Source: Dipteronia dyeriana (lineage: Eukaryota; Streptophyta; Magnoliopsida; Sapindales; Sapindaceae). Taken from it: DNA of 64,000 nt. Where the stretch lies: contig CM065303.1 of the NCBI GenBank assembly GCA_032871835.1, positions 55,528,597-55,592,596 of the forward strand. Reading direction: 5' to 3'. Positions within the stretch are counted from its first letter, which is position 1, and every line of letters begins with the position of its first letter. The translations under genes and the position numbers were made by a program. This document shows, one piece after another, positions 50,757 to 63,000 of this stretch. The notes beneath the pieces were generated by a model. It did not search any database. It was not told the DNA's origin and saw nothing but the letters and a program-made list of their open reading frames with translations.

Positions 50757-53091
50757 GTGATTACTCTCCCATACGACTTCAAGATCATCCTCGATTCCAC
50801 TGCTACAGTCGACTCTTTTAATCGTTTAAGGGAGAGGTTCGGGATTCCAAACAGCATCCCTATCATTGTCCCCCACAGGAATTATGATGTGTATAGTCCT
50901 CCTCCAGGTGTGCTACCTATTCAAACTGCCACTTTCAAGTACGGGGTTAGGTTGCCCCTTCATCCCTCTCTTCGTAGGGCTCTCAATGCCCTATATCTCA
51001 CCCCTCTTCAACTGACGCCTATGTTCTGGATGCATTTGGTAGGCTTCCTCGTGTTGTGGAAGGAGCAATACAAGAAGGACGGTGTTGATGGGGAACCGGG
51101 ACCAGATAATTTTTTTTCCTTTTTAAAGTTACTGCTAACTCCCATTATCCAAGGGGGCAGTTTTACCTCTAGGCCAAGAATGGTTTGAACTTTATAGTCC
51201 CTGGTGCCACCAAGAAGGACAATCCATGGAAGGAGGAGTGAGTGGTGGTCAGCGGAGATTGGCAGAGCTCGATATACATTGGTGGCAAAGAGTACCAGGT
51301 CCCCACCCGGTTCAGTGGTAAACCAACCTGGGGGAAGATTATCCTTATAGCCAAATCTAGAGAGATTCTAAAGGCGATCGTTACACGGAACTTCATCAAT
51401 CTAAAGCATCCCACCTCGGATGCTTACGATCCCAGTTGGGTGTACCAATACCTGCACATCTTCACTGCTTCTCCTAGTATGTCGAAACCCTTTACTCTTG
51501 TTGACTTGATGTTTTTGCTTCGCTAGTTACTTATTCTAACTTGTTGGTGACTCGTGCAATTTCAGCTACTTCTTTACTGACCTAGTAGGAGCCTAGGTCA
51601 CTGGAAGATTTTCCTCCTCTATGTCCTACCCCACCCAGGTCCCCTATCACTCAAGTCGTTAGGACTCCTCATTCCCTATTGTGATGAGCGGTAGTAGGTG
51701 CATCCCTATTGGGATTCTCAAGGTACCTCTGACCATTTCTCCTGCTCCTACCTCTCAGATGGATGTGTTCACTTCCCGGCTGACCAGGGTGAGGGGTCAA
51801 GGTTCTGCTGCTCCAACTACTATAGTTCTTTCTACTACAGTCGCCTCTACTTATGATGCTATTGCTTTCATTCCACCTCCTCCACCTATCTCAGTGCCTT
51901 CCCGAGCTGAGGGGGGTGCTAAGACAATTGTTGTTACCACTTTTGTGACTTCTCAAGGGCAAAATCGACCTCGATCGAGGGCCATAGGCCAGAACGAGGT
52001 CATAGATCGGTTCATCTTGTACTGTCGTGTTCGAGGCCATACTGTGATGACCTCAATGCCCTCTAAGGTTTTACTCACCAAAAGTGCTGCCCTTATTATC
52101 GAGGTAAGATGGGACTAACATTCTGTTTTAATATTGCTCTGATGTAGATGTGACTTGACTTGTACTTAGGTAATGATTAACTGGGTTCTTGTGTCTTGTA
52201 GACTTTCAAATACAATATAGCGGCGAGCCACCAAATGTCTATATTTATGAGGCATGCCGAAAAGGCTGAGTCTGATTTTGAGATGGCCAGAGAAGAGCTC
52301 GCTTAGACTTAGAGTGCGGTGCAGACGGTGAACCTCAATCTTGGCACGATCGAGAAAGCACTGGAGGAAACTCACTGCGACCTAGAACGGCTGAAGCGCG
52401 CCTTTGATCAGGAGACCCTCAAATCAGAGAGGCGGGATATGAAATGAAACTCCTGGAAAAGGAAAGCCAGGGAGCAGACAGAGGAGAACAAGGCTCAGCG
52501 TGCTCAAGTATCTATCTTGGAAGTTGAGGTATCTAGCTTGGAAGCTGAGGTGGACTCTTTCTTTGGTGATGGATACTTCTATGCTGCCTTCCAAGCTGCA
52601 CAAACATTAACTCCTCCCTTTTACCTATCCTCAATTGCAAACTGGAACCGGGAAGAGATTTTGGAGAGGGCTAGGAAATTTTCCACCCCATTTAGTGATG
52701 TGGCAGGGCCATCTAGGACTGCTGATGCTGATAAAAGTTCACATGATGAGGAACAACCGTCTGGGATTGCGGAGGTCTTGCTTGCTCTCAGAATGGTAGA
52801 AGAAGAACCGCCTGCTGTTCAAGAGGTGGTGGAAGATCAGCCTGCCTCCAAAGAGGTGGTAGAAAGCCAAGCTGACCTAGCTCTAGCGGAGGCCATAACT
52901 GGAATAGAGCCAGTGAATGAGCAGTCTGAGGCAGGGGTGACCCGGACTTCTCAGGCTGAGATAGTTCCTCCTGAGATCCTGGATGAGGTTGTCCAAGTGT
53001 TGATCAAATAGCAAGCTGCAGAGTAGGAGAAAGACGAGCAGCCACCAAAGGAGGGAGCAGGAAGTGACCACCAGGAAGAAGCCGATGCATG
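50757..53091 (+). pseudogene. Antisense ORF of the Gypsy element (putative gypsy type transposon family)
   Basis: This gene runs opposite to pol, in the 3' part of the element. The first block (50757-51188) has RERFGIPNSIPIIVPHR, VYSPPPGVLPI and YGVRLPLHPSLRRAL followed by LTPMFWMHLVGFLVLW. This layout is that of the plant 'putative gypsy type transposon' (Transposase_28) domain. A frame change leads to 51242-51476. Two probable GT-AG introns follow: 51477-51565 (GTATGT...TTTCAG) and 52104-52201 (GTAAGA...TTGTAG). Further exons give a Pro/Thr-rich linker, a coiled-coil part (52202-52560), a DGYFYAAFQAAQ segment and an acidic tail. Stops at about 51586, 52304, 52444, 53009 and 53023 and the frame change make this copy a pseudogene. 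The function of the family is unknown; the antisense position and introns suggest its own promoter. Confidence 0.7.
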
Positions 53092-54380
53092 ACCTCATTC
53101 TTAGTTTTGTTTCTATTGCCCTAAAGGGAGGGGGGGTAGGCACCCTGATTGATCATGAGCCAAGCTAATTCATACTTCCCTCTTTATTTGTGGTCCAAAA
53201 CAAGGGGATGAGCTCCCTGCTTGACTTGATGTAGCTCGACAGAGGGAATGAACTCCTTTGATTTTATGAATGATATTTTCTTTCTTCTTCTTATCTTTAT
53301 CTAATTTGTCCTCACCTTGACTAACTCTGTGTGTATCTGACTTAAATAAAATTCTGGTAATGCTAGGAAGTTGTGAATCTTGCTAAGTGTAGAGGAACAG
53401 TATTAATTAAGTGATTGATATCCCTTCTGGGTACTTACTCGGGGTGTTGATCCTGCAGTCCTCGTGACCGTATAACCTCCTATTTTCTTGGTTTCCCGGT
53501 CCCTTAAGGGCACTGCATTAGTACATTGAATTGCTCACGTAGCAAGACTTTGGCGAAATAGCATGTGGCAATTGCTTATGTACCCGAGACCCTCTAGCAG
53601 TCTCGATACCCTGATATCAAGGCGATGATTTGCTTGAAACGTTCACAACCACTAACTTGAGTCCCCAGTGTGTGATTGGTTTAATCAGGACCTATCAACA
53701 TAAAACAACTTGAAAATTTTGGTGAAAAGATAGGAAGGAGTAGATAAATTATCAGTACCAGGTTGCCGAGGTACTTTGGTCGAGGTGCCCCTCATGAGGC
53801 CTTTTGTTGCACAGATTTCTCTTTCCGAGAGAATCTAGGTACCAATTATCCCTACTTTTTAGGATTTTGGTACTTTGGCGAAATACCTTGGTCGAACTGA
53901 TCCAGGTATCTTTGGTCCCTATACTAGGGAGGTACCATTTTGTGGCGATTTTGATCTAGCAGGCAACTATGCATATACACTTAGATCCCGGTCTTAAGGT
54001 CTGGTAGACAACTATACCTTATTAACCAAACCTTTCTTAACGGGAGGTGGTACCCAGCCAAGTCTTCAGAGATGGTGAAGGGGCTTCCTCGACTGGTCTC
54101 TAGTCTCGTGATCTAACAGGCAATTATGCTCTTATGTTCAGATCCTTCTTGGCGAGGGTGGTACCCGACCAAGGCACTAGGATGGCTACGTAGCTTTCCC
54201 GACTCAAGGCAATCATGGTGAATTTTCACTGGTGAAAGCATAAACACAATGAAGAAGCAAAAAAGTTAGAGAAAACTAACTGGAAATTTTATTGATGGTC
54301 AAAATAGGAGTACATAAATGTTTAAAGGCAACCAATGCTGACATTTAGGTAGAACCGAACTGCTTGGAGTCTCCTACTCA
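53092..54380. other. Spacer between the antisense ORF and pol
   Basis: Non-coding. It contains GGTACC/GTAC-rich phrases at 53750-54070 and repeated 'CTGGTAGACAACTAT' / 'TAACAGGCAATTATG' phrases. A block at about 54060-54110 matches, inverted, the LARD 3' spacer. Confidence 0.55.
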
Positions 54381-56757
54381 GGGGTAGAACCTCTTCAGGT
54401 GATCTGTGTTCCATGTATGGTCGATAGGCCGTCCATCTATATCTTCGAGCTTATAGGTCCTGCTTCAGATCACTACTTTAATCAAGTAAGGACCTTCCTA
54501 GTTTGGTCTTAAGACCTCATCTGACCTGACCCTGGTGTTCTGGGTCACCTTTCGGATTACTAAGTCTAATTCTTTTAATCTCCGGGTTTTCACCCTTCTG
54601 TTGAAGTACCTCGCAATCCGGCTTTGGTAGATAGCTATCTTTTCCGTTGCTCTTTCCTGTCTTTAATCTATGAGGTCTAGTGTGGCTCTGAGTTTAGCTT
54701 CATTACTCTCCAGCTCAAAGTTCCGGACCTGGAACGAGGTCATCTTGTGCTCTATAGGTAAGACCGCTTCTACCCCGAAAGCTAGGGAGTATGGTGTTTC
54801 CCCGGTCATAGTTCTTTTAGTGGTACGGTAGGCCCAAAGTACCTTGGGTAACTCCTCTGCCCAATTGCCTTTTTTTTTTTGTTTGAGCTACTTCTTTAAG
54901 AGCTTATTGATTTTTTTGTTAGTAACCTCCACCAGGCCATTGGTTTGGGGATGGGCCACTGAGGCGAAACGAAGGTCGATTCCTAAGTTCTCACAAAAAT
55001 TTATAAATCGAGCATTGCCAAACTGCTTCCTGAGGCCGGTGATAATGGCCATTAGGGTACCAAACCTGCACTCTACGTGTATTTTAAAGAACCTAATGGT
55101 GTTTTTATTTGTGATCTGAGATGGTGGCCCTCCTTCCACCCACCGAATAAAGTAGTCAATTGCAACGATTGCGTGTTTTGCTTGACATAGAACTGTATGG
55201 AGAGGTCCGATCAAAACAGTCCCCCAGATCGCGAATGGGTATGGTGAGTTGATTGATGATAGGCATTCTAGGGGTAGGTGGTTCAAGCTTGAAGCTCTTT
55301 GTCATAGTCCATATGACTATACAAACGACTTCACATCGTGGTGTATTGTTGGCCAGTAGTATCCCATGCGAAGCACCTGGTATGCTAATGCTTCTCCATC
55401 AGTGTGACTTCCACAGTCCCCAGAATGGACCTCTCTTACTGCCCAACTAGCATCATCGGAGTGTATGAACCGGAGTAAAGAGAGAGATTTTCCTCATCTG
55501 TAGAGGTACCTGTCAACTAGGCAATAGCGAACAGAGATCCTTTTGACTTTGCGAGCTTGGTTGAGATCCTCTGAGAGCCTTACCTCTTAGAGGTAGGTGG
55601 CTATGGGGTCCATCCAGTATAGAGATCAATCAACTAGATAGACTTCCTTCCCTGCTGATTTGTTGGATTAGAAGATCACCTAGAGGGGTACTCCCTTAGG
55701 TAGAGCTTGCCCCCTATTGACAGCTATCTTTGCTAAGACGTCTGCCCTGTAATTATATTGGTGTGGGATCTACTCAATCTTGAATCTCTTAAGCTAGCTC
55801 TTGAGCAATTGGACCTGTTTGAGATAAGCAGCCATGTTAGTCCCCTTAGCCTGGTATAGACAAGTGACCTGGTTGACGACTAGCTGGGATACATGCAAGT
55901 AGTCTTTCTCGAGCTCGAGGGCTATCCTCATTTCAGACAATAGGGCTTTGTATTCCACCTTATTGTTTGTAGTCTTAAACTCAAACCTAAGGCTATGGCA
56001 ACATTATGCTTTTCCTTGATCTATCAGGATAATACCAGCTCCTCTCTAGCTTTTCCAGATTCCCCGTCGGTAAAGAGGATCTAAGGATTGCAGTCAGCTG
56101 GCCAGTAATCAATACCTGGTCCTTTCTCTGAATTCGGCCATGCTTTCATTGGAGTATATGAGTTGAGAGGTGTTGAGAATTCTACCATGAAGTTTGCTAG
56201 TGCCTGGGCTATGATGGTGGTTCTGGCTTTGTACTTCAAGTCGAACAGATTGACCTCGAAGACCCGAATGACTAACCTCCCAAACACATCTGGCATCTAC
56301 AAGAACTGGCGAAGAGGTTGATAAGTCATTACCGCTACTGTATGCACTTAAAAGTAGGGGGAGAGCTTCCTCGCCGAGGTCACTAAGGTGGATGTGAGCT
56401 TCTCGAGAAGGACGTAATTTTTCTCGGGCTTGGTTAATGCATGACTCACATAATAGGTAAGTCGCTAGACCTCAACCCCACATTCTTTAAGCAAAGCCCT
56501 GCTTATAGCTGTCTCGGACACAGCCAAATAAATTTACAACTCTTCTCCGGGGTCCAGCTTGACCAGCAGCGACGAACTAGATAAATATTTCTTTAGAGCC
56601 TAGAAAGCCTGCTCGTTGTTCTGGTCCCACTTCATATTTCTTCCATGTTATATCACCTTAAAGAAATGAAGACATTTATTTGTAGATCGTGAAATGAACC
56701 GATTGAGCGCGGCCAATCGACCAGTTAACGCCTGCACCTTTTTGAGCAAGGTAGGGG
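54381..56757 (-). pseudogene. Ty3/Gypsy pol remnant: RT end, two RNase H regions, integrase
   Basis: Read leftwards. At 56757-56640: the RT end (VQALTGRLAALNRFISRS). At about 56640-56080: Gypsy RNase H (EKNYVLLEKL, then ALANFMVEF). At about 56050-55690: a second, plant-type RNase H (LFTDGESGKARRGAG, NNKVEYKALL). At 55500-54888: integrase (VAIDYFIRWVEG, AHPQTNGLVEVTNK). To 54381: the C-terminal part (WAYRTTKRTMTGETPYSLAFG, then YKLEDIDGRPIDHTWN). The first catalytic Asp of integrase is Val (WGTVLIGPL), the second is Gly (IITGLRKQF), and only Glu remains (GLVEVTN). There are several stops, and the RT active site lies beyond the break. The enzyme set is dead. The order and the dual RNase H place it in the Tat lineage. 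Confidence 0.85.
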
Positions 56758-56764
56758 ATTCTAG

Positions 56765-56880
56765 GTCCAATATATCGTGTATATTGTGTATATCGTGTAA
56801 ATCTCATGTATATCGTGTTGGACATGAAATATCTCATGTATGTCATGTTGGACATGAAATATCACATATACTTCTAAAAT
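56765..56880. repeat. 30 bp minisatellite, right block
   Basis: About three to four units of the same 30 bp repeat as at 49415-49645, with ATCTCATGTATGTC and ATGTTGGACATGAA phrases. It abuts the broken end of pol at about 56757. Confidence 0.8.
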
Positions 56881-56959
56881 ACATGATTGCACAATATCAG
56901 ATGATTTATCATGTTAAATATGGAATAACCCACTTACATCACATTTAACATGACACATT

Positions 56960-59580
56960 GCGGGAAATAAATTTTCCTATAGAAATTGATGTTTCTTCTA
57001 TTTTCACCAAAAAAAAAAACCTTCAACATTTCAACAAAATAACAAAATCCCATCAAGAATATCATCTAAGAAACACAATAATGCTATTGAAATTGAAGAT
57101 TTACAAAGCTTGAAGTTTTGAGGAGATATTCAACCACAAACTCGAAATTTCAAAACACTCTTTCCAAATATTGGTATCTTTACAATTTCCTTTTAAAATA
57201 AATCTAATTTCTTGACAAAAAACAGTGAATATTAGTTGAGAACTAAGATTTGAGAGGTCAGTGATAGAGAGTTGAATGATAGAGATAGGTGTGAAAGAAA
57301 GAAATAAAAAAAATGATAAAATGATAATTTTATAATTTATTGGCTATAGGGTGAAAAGAAATTATAATAAATGGTTACAAACAATTAAAAAATTGGATTT
57401 AGTTAAAGACAGCAATCCTACGGTTAGTTTTTTTTTTTTTTTTTTTGTAATTTTCACTAAAATTTATTTCAATCAGATAATCGTTAATTAATGAATTATG
57501 TCTATAAATTTATCAGGACAAAGTCATATGAATTTAATTGTCTAAATATAAGATCATCTTCGATGTATATGCTAATGTCAATGCTAAATTTGATAAAAAA
57601 AATAGTAAAATATTATATTTGACACATCATTTTAACATTGTACTATAATGCATAATTCCATTTGAAATATTTTTTTATTTTTTTTATTATTTAAAATTAT
57701 AAAAATCAATAAATATAATTAATGTATTCAATTTAAATAATATTTTTTATTATTTAAAATTATAAAAATCAATAATTAATACATTTAATATGTTTATACA
57801 ATATCATTTTTATAATTAAAAATACAGTATTTGTTTCTGTATCAAATTTAATACAACATTTAATATTATATTAAAATATATTATTTTTTTATTTTATATC
57901 AAATTATAATATTAACATACTCTAATAGTATTATGTCCGTCATAAATGCTCTAATTGATTATACACGTAGCACGTGATAACGCTAGAAAATTGAAGCCAT
58001 CACATAACCGACGAAATTATTTCTGATTATTTAGGGGTTGTATCTATTACCACTCAAAAACATTACAACAACACCTTTTTTTTTTTTAAATAATTATTGC
58101 TAAAATATCGTTGTACCAAATTATTTAAAAGGATATAATTATTCAATCTTGGTTGGTATGCATTAAATACAAGATAACTTTTAGAGTATTTTAGGTGAGA
58201 AAATAATGGTTCGTTGTAGGTATTTAAATCACTCAACAACATTCATTAATTCTCTTGAATGATGTGGGATAATTTTGGTTTTATAATGTGTGAGGATAGT
58301 AAATAATCGATTATTAAATTTTTAAAATTGGTGAAAGGTGAAGAGAGTTAACCGGTGATGTGAGAATTTGTTTTTTTGGGTGCCAACAAAGCCACCTTAA
58401 TTTTAAGTAATTAATTAATCTTCTATTGATATCCGTGTTTATAATATATTTAGTGTAAAAGTGGTTTATATACCGATAACTATTGACATAAACAATAATA
58501 TCAAGAGAATTGTCTTCTATGTGATATAAAAATAGATTTGATAGACAATCAATTCAAAATTTATTTTCTAATTCTTCCATCTAAAACACATTTTTATTTA
58601 ATGATGTGTCTATCGTTTTTTCTTTTTTATTCTTAATTTTATTTCTTTGCTAAAACCAGATAAAAAATTGATGTCAGTTTTAAATACTTACTAAATCAAC
58701 CGAAAAAATAATTGTGTTATATACCGTTTAAAAGTAGATGACCATATTGACATTGTCTAATAATTTTTTTTATCATATCAGCTTGATGTTGAATATGTAC
58801 GACTATATTGAAAAAAGGTCTAATAGCAGAATTTCTATTAATCATACATGGTTTTTTTTTCATAAATCACTGTTACATTGGAGATGTTCTTATATCTTAA
58901 TTAGTGATTTTTGTTTATCGTAGATCTGAATTGTTTGGGTCAACCATAGTAAAATTAGAATTAACTGATCTTTACGAGATTGTTCTTATGAAAAAGTTAG
59001 GAGATTTTATATAAAAAGGGATATTATTAAGAATGCCCCTTGTAGTGTGGTAAATTAATCAGAACAACCATCTAGTCTCATTTTTAGAAAAAAAAAAAAA
59101 ACCAATGATGATAACATCGTTTAGAAATTTGAGCAAAAACATGTTTTACCCTTACATATAGTAATAAAAATTTTACAAAAAAATAACCAAATGTAAAAAA
59201 AAAATAACAAAATTAAAATATCAATAAAATAAAAAAATAGTTAGAGAAATGTGGAGAACAAAAAAATAAAAAAATAAAATTTAAAAAAAATGGTGGAAAT
59301 CAACACAAATATACCCTGAATTTTTCCCTTAAGACAAAATATCGTTAAGTTAAAGAGTTGACCTAAGAGAAAAAAACAATACAAAAGATCATATGCAGAG
59401 AAATCCCTAGACATGATCCATATATAAATATCAGAAAAAGAAAATAAAAATAAAAAAAAGGAAGAATGAATGCCAAGAGCAAAAAAAGTCAAGGGTACCT
59501 AGACCTAAAAACAAAAAAGAAAGGCACACATGCATACACAAACACCGAAAAGAAAACATTTAACGAAAACGAAAAAACTT
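56960..59580. other. AT-rich DNA without recognised features
   Basis: A poly(T) run of about 21 bases lies at 57430-57450, and long A/T runs are frequent. A duplicated TATTTAAAATTATAAAAATC phrase occurs near 57688 and 57747. ORFs are short and biased by composition. No tRNA, rRNA or protein gene is seen. Confidence 0.4.
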
Positions 59581-59784
59581 TTTGCCCATACAATCATTAC
59601 CAACCAAAGAGGAGCAGAAAGCCGAAGTAGTAGACCACCACAAAGCAACATCCAATTCTAAAGTATGCTTAAAAAGCATGTCTGCCACCTGATTACCTTA
59701 CCTGAAAATATAAGAAACCTAAGAGTCCATAATAGAAATCTAGGAAAGACACATTTACCAAGTCTATCGAACAAACAATGGAAC

Positions 59785-60681
59785 TGTTGGATATGACTTG
59801 AATTTCCAATGGCTACCAAACGAGATTCAACCAATACGGAGACTTCTTAGAGACACGTGGGATACGTTTGGAAGTAGGAGATCGTGATTGAGGGAGGCTT
59901 GAAGGCTGAAAAGAACTGAAGAAAACGGAATCTGGTAGGTACCGCGATCTGAACCGCGGTGCGGACACGTACACAGATCGGGGTATAGGGAGCGGTCGAA
60001 TGCCTGTGGATTCTCACGGTGTGGACCGCGATGGAGATAATGCACCAACCGCGGTATTCGGAGCGGTGGATGACAACGATAACGTGGTGTTAGGCACGGG
60101 TGGCCAACCGCATCCAAACCACGACACGGTGAATTTTGTCCAAATCAGGAATATTGCATAAAAATAGAAAATGTGTTTTCTTCTGAAAATCGGAAAAGGA
60201 AAAAGAGTTTTTCTTCATGAAGAATAGGAAAGTCTTGTACTTAAAAGAAAATGATTTCTTTTAAATAAAAAGACTTCTCATAAATAGGAAATAGTATTTA
60301 TATGGAACACGTATTTCTTGTACGTTTAGGAGTATGATTTTCTTTTATCTTATACTCACTGTAATTCATATAAATAGACCATAATAGCTATGCTATTAGT
60401 GGTGGAGAAAAATTAGCATATCAAGAGAGATCTCAAGAGAGCATTGGGTGTAATTGGGTTTAGAGTATTTAGAGAGAGAATCCTGAGAGTGTGGTTGTAA
60501 CAATTTACTATATAGTGGAACTTTCTCTTGTCATCCTGACGGCTGTGGTTTTTTCCGATTTGGGTTTCCATGTAAATTATTGTGTTGTGTGTTTGGGTTT
60601 ATTCTCTTCATCTTAATTATTTTATTTTGCTATTGTTTGTTTGTGTTCTATCTAGCAACACTTCCGCGTAATCCGCTAACA
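59785..60681 (+). mobile_element. Solo LTR (897 bp) inside the LINE RNase H
   Basis: It begins TGTTGGATATGAC and ends ATCCGCTAACA. GGAAC lies on both sides (59780-59784 and 60682-60686), a perfect 5 bp duplication. A TATAAATAGACC element at about 60369 and a GAGAGA-rich leader downstream suggest + strand transcription. CCGCGGT-type blocks at 59945-60060 make its left half GC-rich. The LINE reading resumes on both sides, confirming insertion. Confidence 0.85.
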
Positions 60682-61876
60682 GGAACTTGATCGGAACGAG
60701 CAGAAAAAAGCTAAACTACATAAGAAGAATCACTATTAAGCCAAATACGCCACCAATCATTAATCCAAACATAGTTGATAGACATCGACATCAAAGTAAT
60801 TCAGTCTCAAAAGTAAACACCTAAACAAGTGGCGCAACAAAACAACCTTTAACAAATGATTGGTAATTGCAAAACACAACTCTGTAACCCCCAACACCAT
60901 GAGAATCTAAAGCAGCCTCTTCCGTATTAATCTTGACCAAACCTAGAAAAGGGGTGATGAAACCAATCTTGATGAAAGGCATACTGGGAGGGCTACCGCG
61001 GAGACCAAAATGTATGATCATCAAGAGATCATTCACACTATTACGCATACACCCAATCCCTAAACGGTTTGCATTAGAAACCGCACACCGGGCCAGAGAC
61101 AAAGCATACTGGAGATCAACAAGCTCATCATCAAAGACTTTCCGGTGGTGAGTAAACCACACACTTTACACCACTACATGAAAAGTGTTCTTTTATAATA
61201 GGCAGATCTGGTTACTAAATGAAACCACCATGGCTTTCAAAAATAAACCTTTCTAAAAATCAGCAGAAAATCGAGGTTGAAAAGCTAAAAAAAAAAAAAT
61301 CCGCCCAACAAAAACCAGCCAAGGGGCAATGGAGAAAAAACAATACTCAACTGACTTATTACTGCTACCACAAATGCTGCAACATGAAGCTATTTGAAAT
61401 CCTGTTTTAAACGAACGATCCTCCGTGGGAAGTCTATTAATCACGGATGCCAAAACAAAGCTAACCGTGAAAAATGAATAAAATTAGACTAAATATCCTT
61501 CTACCAAAAGACTTGAGGAATCTCCTGAACCATCTCATAATAAGTAGCCTTATAAGAAACCGAGTCATCTCTAGAAACAGATGAAACATGAGAATCTTCA
61601 ACAAGAGAAATCATAATTGGTTCAATCCTGAGATATATATCCAGATACTAAACCTTAAAATCCTTCTAAAGAACCCAACTACCATAAAAAATAAAATCAG
61701 GAACTTTAGCACAATGGGATGTAGCCAAATAATCCAGAGTACCTAAGATCTCTAAAATCGACACCCCCAACCAATTGTCACACAAGAAATCTCATTGAGA
61801 GTTAACCCCAATAAGCTAGAGACCCTCTTTGTATATATCCAAATAATGAGGCCAAATAAAGGACAAAATGGAAGAA

Positions 61877-62237
61877 GTGTCTGTTTGGAAGAGCTTCTCC
61901 AATAGCTAAAAGAGCTTTTTTAATTAAAAAAACTTTCTTAAAATCTTTTTGTATCGTTTGGTTCTCATTCAGTATAGTTTTTGGATGATTAAAAAATTTG
62001 TTTTATGTTTACTTGGAGAAGTTCAAATTTTAAACATTTTCAATTAGATCTTTTTCGGCATTTTTAATAACACTAAAATGTCTATATTATAACCCTATCT
62101 TTTAAAATAGTTTTTGAATATTTTAGTAATCCTACCAATTATTTTTTTTTTCTAATTGACAACCAAATGATCAACAACTTCCTATTAAAAGCTCTACTTT
62201 GAAATATCTATTCAAAGAAGCTCTTCCAAATGGACTC
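61877..62237. mobile_element. MITE (about 360 bp) inside the LINE
   Basis: The left end GTGTCTGTTTGGAAGAGCTT and the reverse complement of the right end GAGTCCATTTGGAAGAGCTT form an inverted repeat. A possible short duplication GAAGA lies at both sides. The AT-rich core has AAAGAGCTTTTTTAATT and TTAAAAGCTCTAC phrases. The family is not determined. Confidence 0.6.
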
Positions 62238-63000
62238 GAAGAGACATATCCTTAAAAGGCTTCTGAAACTGCTTAAGATAACAATCTCAAAGAAAAGAAT
62301 AAACAAAACCTTCAAAAGTCATTAATTTCCAAGTGAACTTCTTTCGTAAGGAGGAATTCAATAACTGAAGATCCTTCAAACCCAAACCACCCTGAGAATA
62401 AAGACATTAATAAGCATCCCAAGAAACCCAGATTGGCTTGGAATCCTCACAAGCGCCCGACTACATAAAAATTTTGATTTTAAGGTTAATGAAATTCAGC
62501 AATGAAACCTGTTATTTATAGATCTTAAAAAATGAACAAAAGACCCAGTAATAACCGATTTAATCAAAGTAGCTTGACCAACCAAAGAAAGAGCTTTTCC
62601 TTTCCAACTCACAAACTTTCAAAAGGATTTTATTAGAGACCGGCTTTATCATAACCATAGTAGGTCTACCCTAGAAAAGTGAAACACACTGATAAGTGAA
62701 AAGCAGATGTCCAATTTGCATACCAATCAGAGATTGTAACTTCCCGAAATGATGAGGAGAAATGGAATAGCCGAAATAAATATAAGGTTTATTTCAATTC
62801 ACATTTTAACCTGAAAGACTGTCATATATATCAAAAGTATGCCTAATAGCCTTCATATTTCTCATCATACCTCTAGAAAAGATTAGAACATCATCGGCAT
62901 ACTGCATTTGAGTCGAAGCAAAAAACCCTCTCTGAGAAGAGATACAACTCACACACATTCAATTCAAAACATACCTATCATTAACCCGATTATTAGTTGT

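Larger units (their letters stand above)
49652..56757 (-). mobile_element. Truncated Tat-like Ty3/Gypsy retrotransposon
   Basis: On the - strand, from high to low coordinates: RT end, RNase H, second RNase H, integrase, spacer, an ORF on the opposite strand, polypurine tract and 3' LTR. The 5' LTR, gag, protease and most of RT are missing; the break is at about 56757 in minisatellite sequence. Two RNase H regions and an antisense ORF near the 3' LTR are features known from the Tat lineage. LTR and PPT sequences tie it to the LARD at 37243-47819. Confidence 0.75.
59590..63000 (-). pseudogene. L1-type LINE ORF2 remnant, interrupted twice
   Basis: Read leftwards from 63000. The RT YADD box is at 62890-62901, in STQMQYADDVLI. 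RT thumb and zinc-finger (zf-RVT-like) sequence follows in many frames. RNase H starts at about 60960-60820 (GLVKINTEEAALDSHGVGGY, then FVKGCF) and runs to WLNSDSSYVV near 60740. It resumes beyond an inserted solo LTR with IMDS, VSYIF and GNQVADMLFKHTLELD at about 59790-59650. In an intact element ORF2 supplies reverse transcriptase and RNase H for target-primed integration. Here a MITE (61877-62237), a solo LTR (59785-60681), stops and frameshifts have destroyed it. The endonuclease and ORF1 are not in the window. Confidence 0.8.

Noticed and set aside
57430..57450. Poly(T) run as the poly(A) tail of the - strand LINE
   Set aside because: It lies about 2 kb from the last recognisable LINE sequence, with unrelated AT-rich DNA between, so the link is not supported.
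59827..60117. 96-codon His/Arg/Pro-rich ORF on the - strand
   Set aside because: It lies in the GC-rich part of a solo LTR and shows no recognisable protein family.
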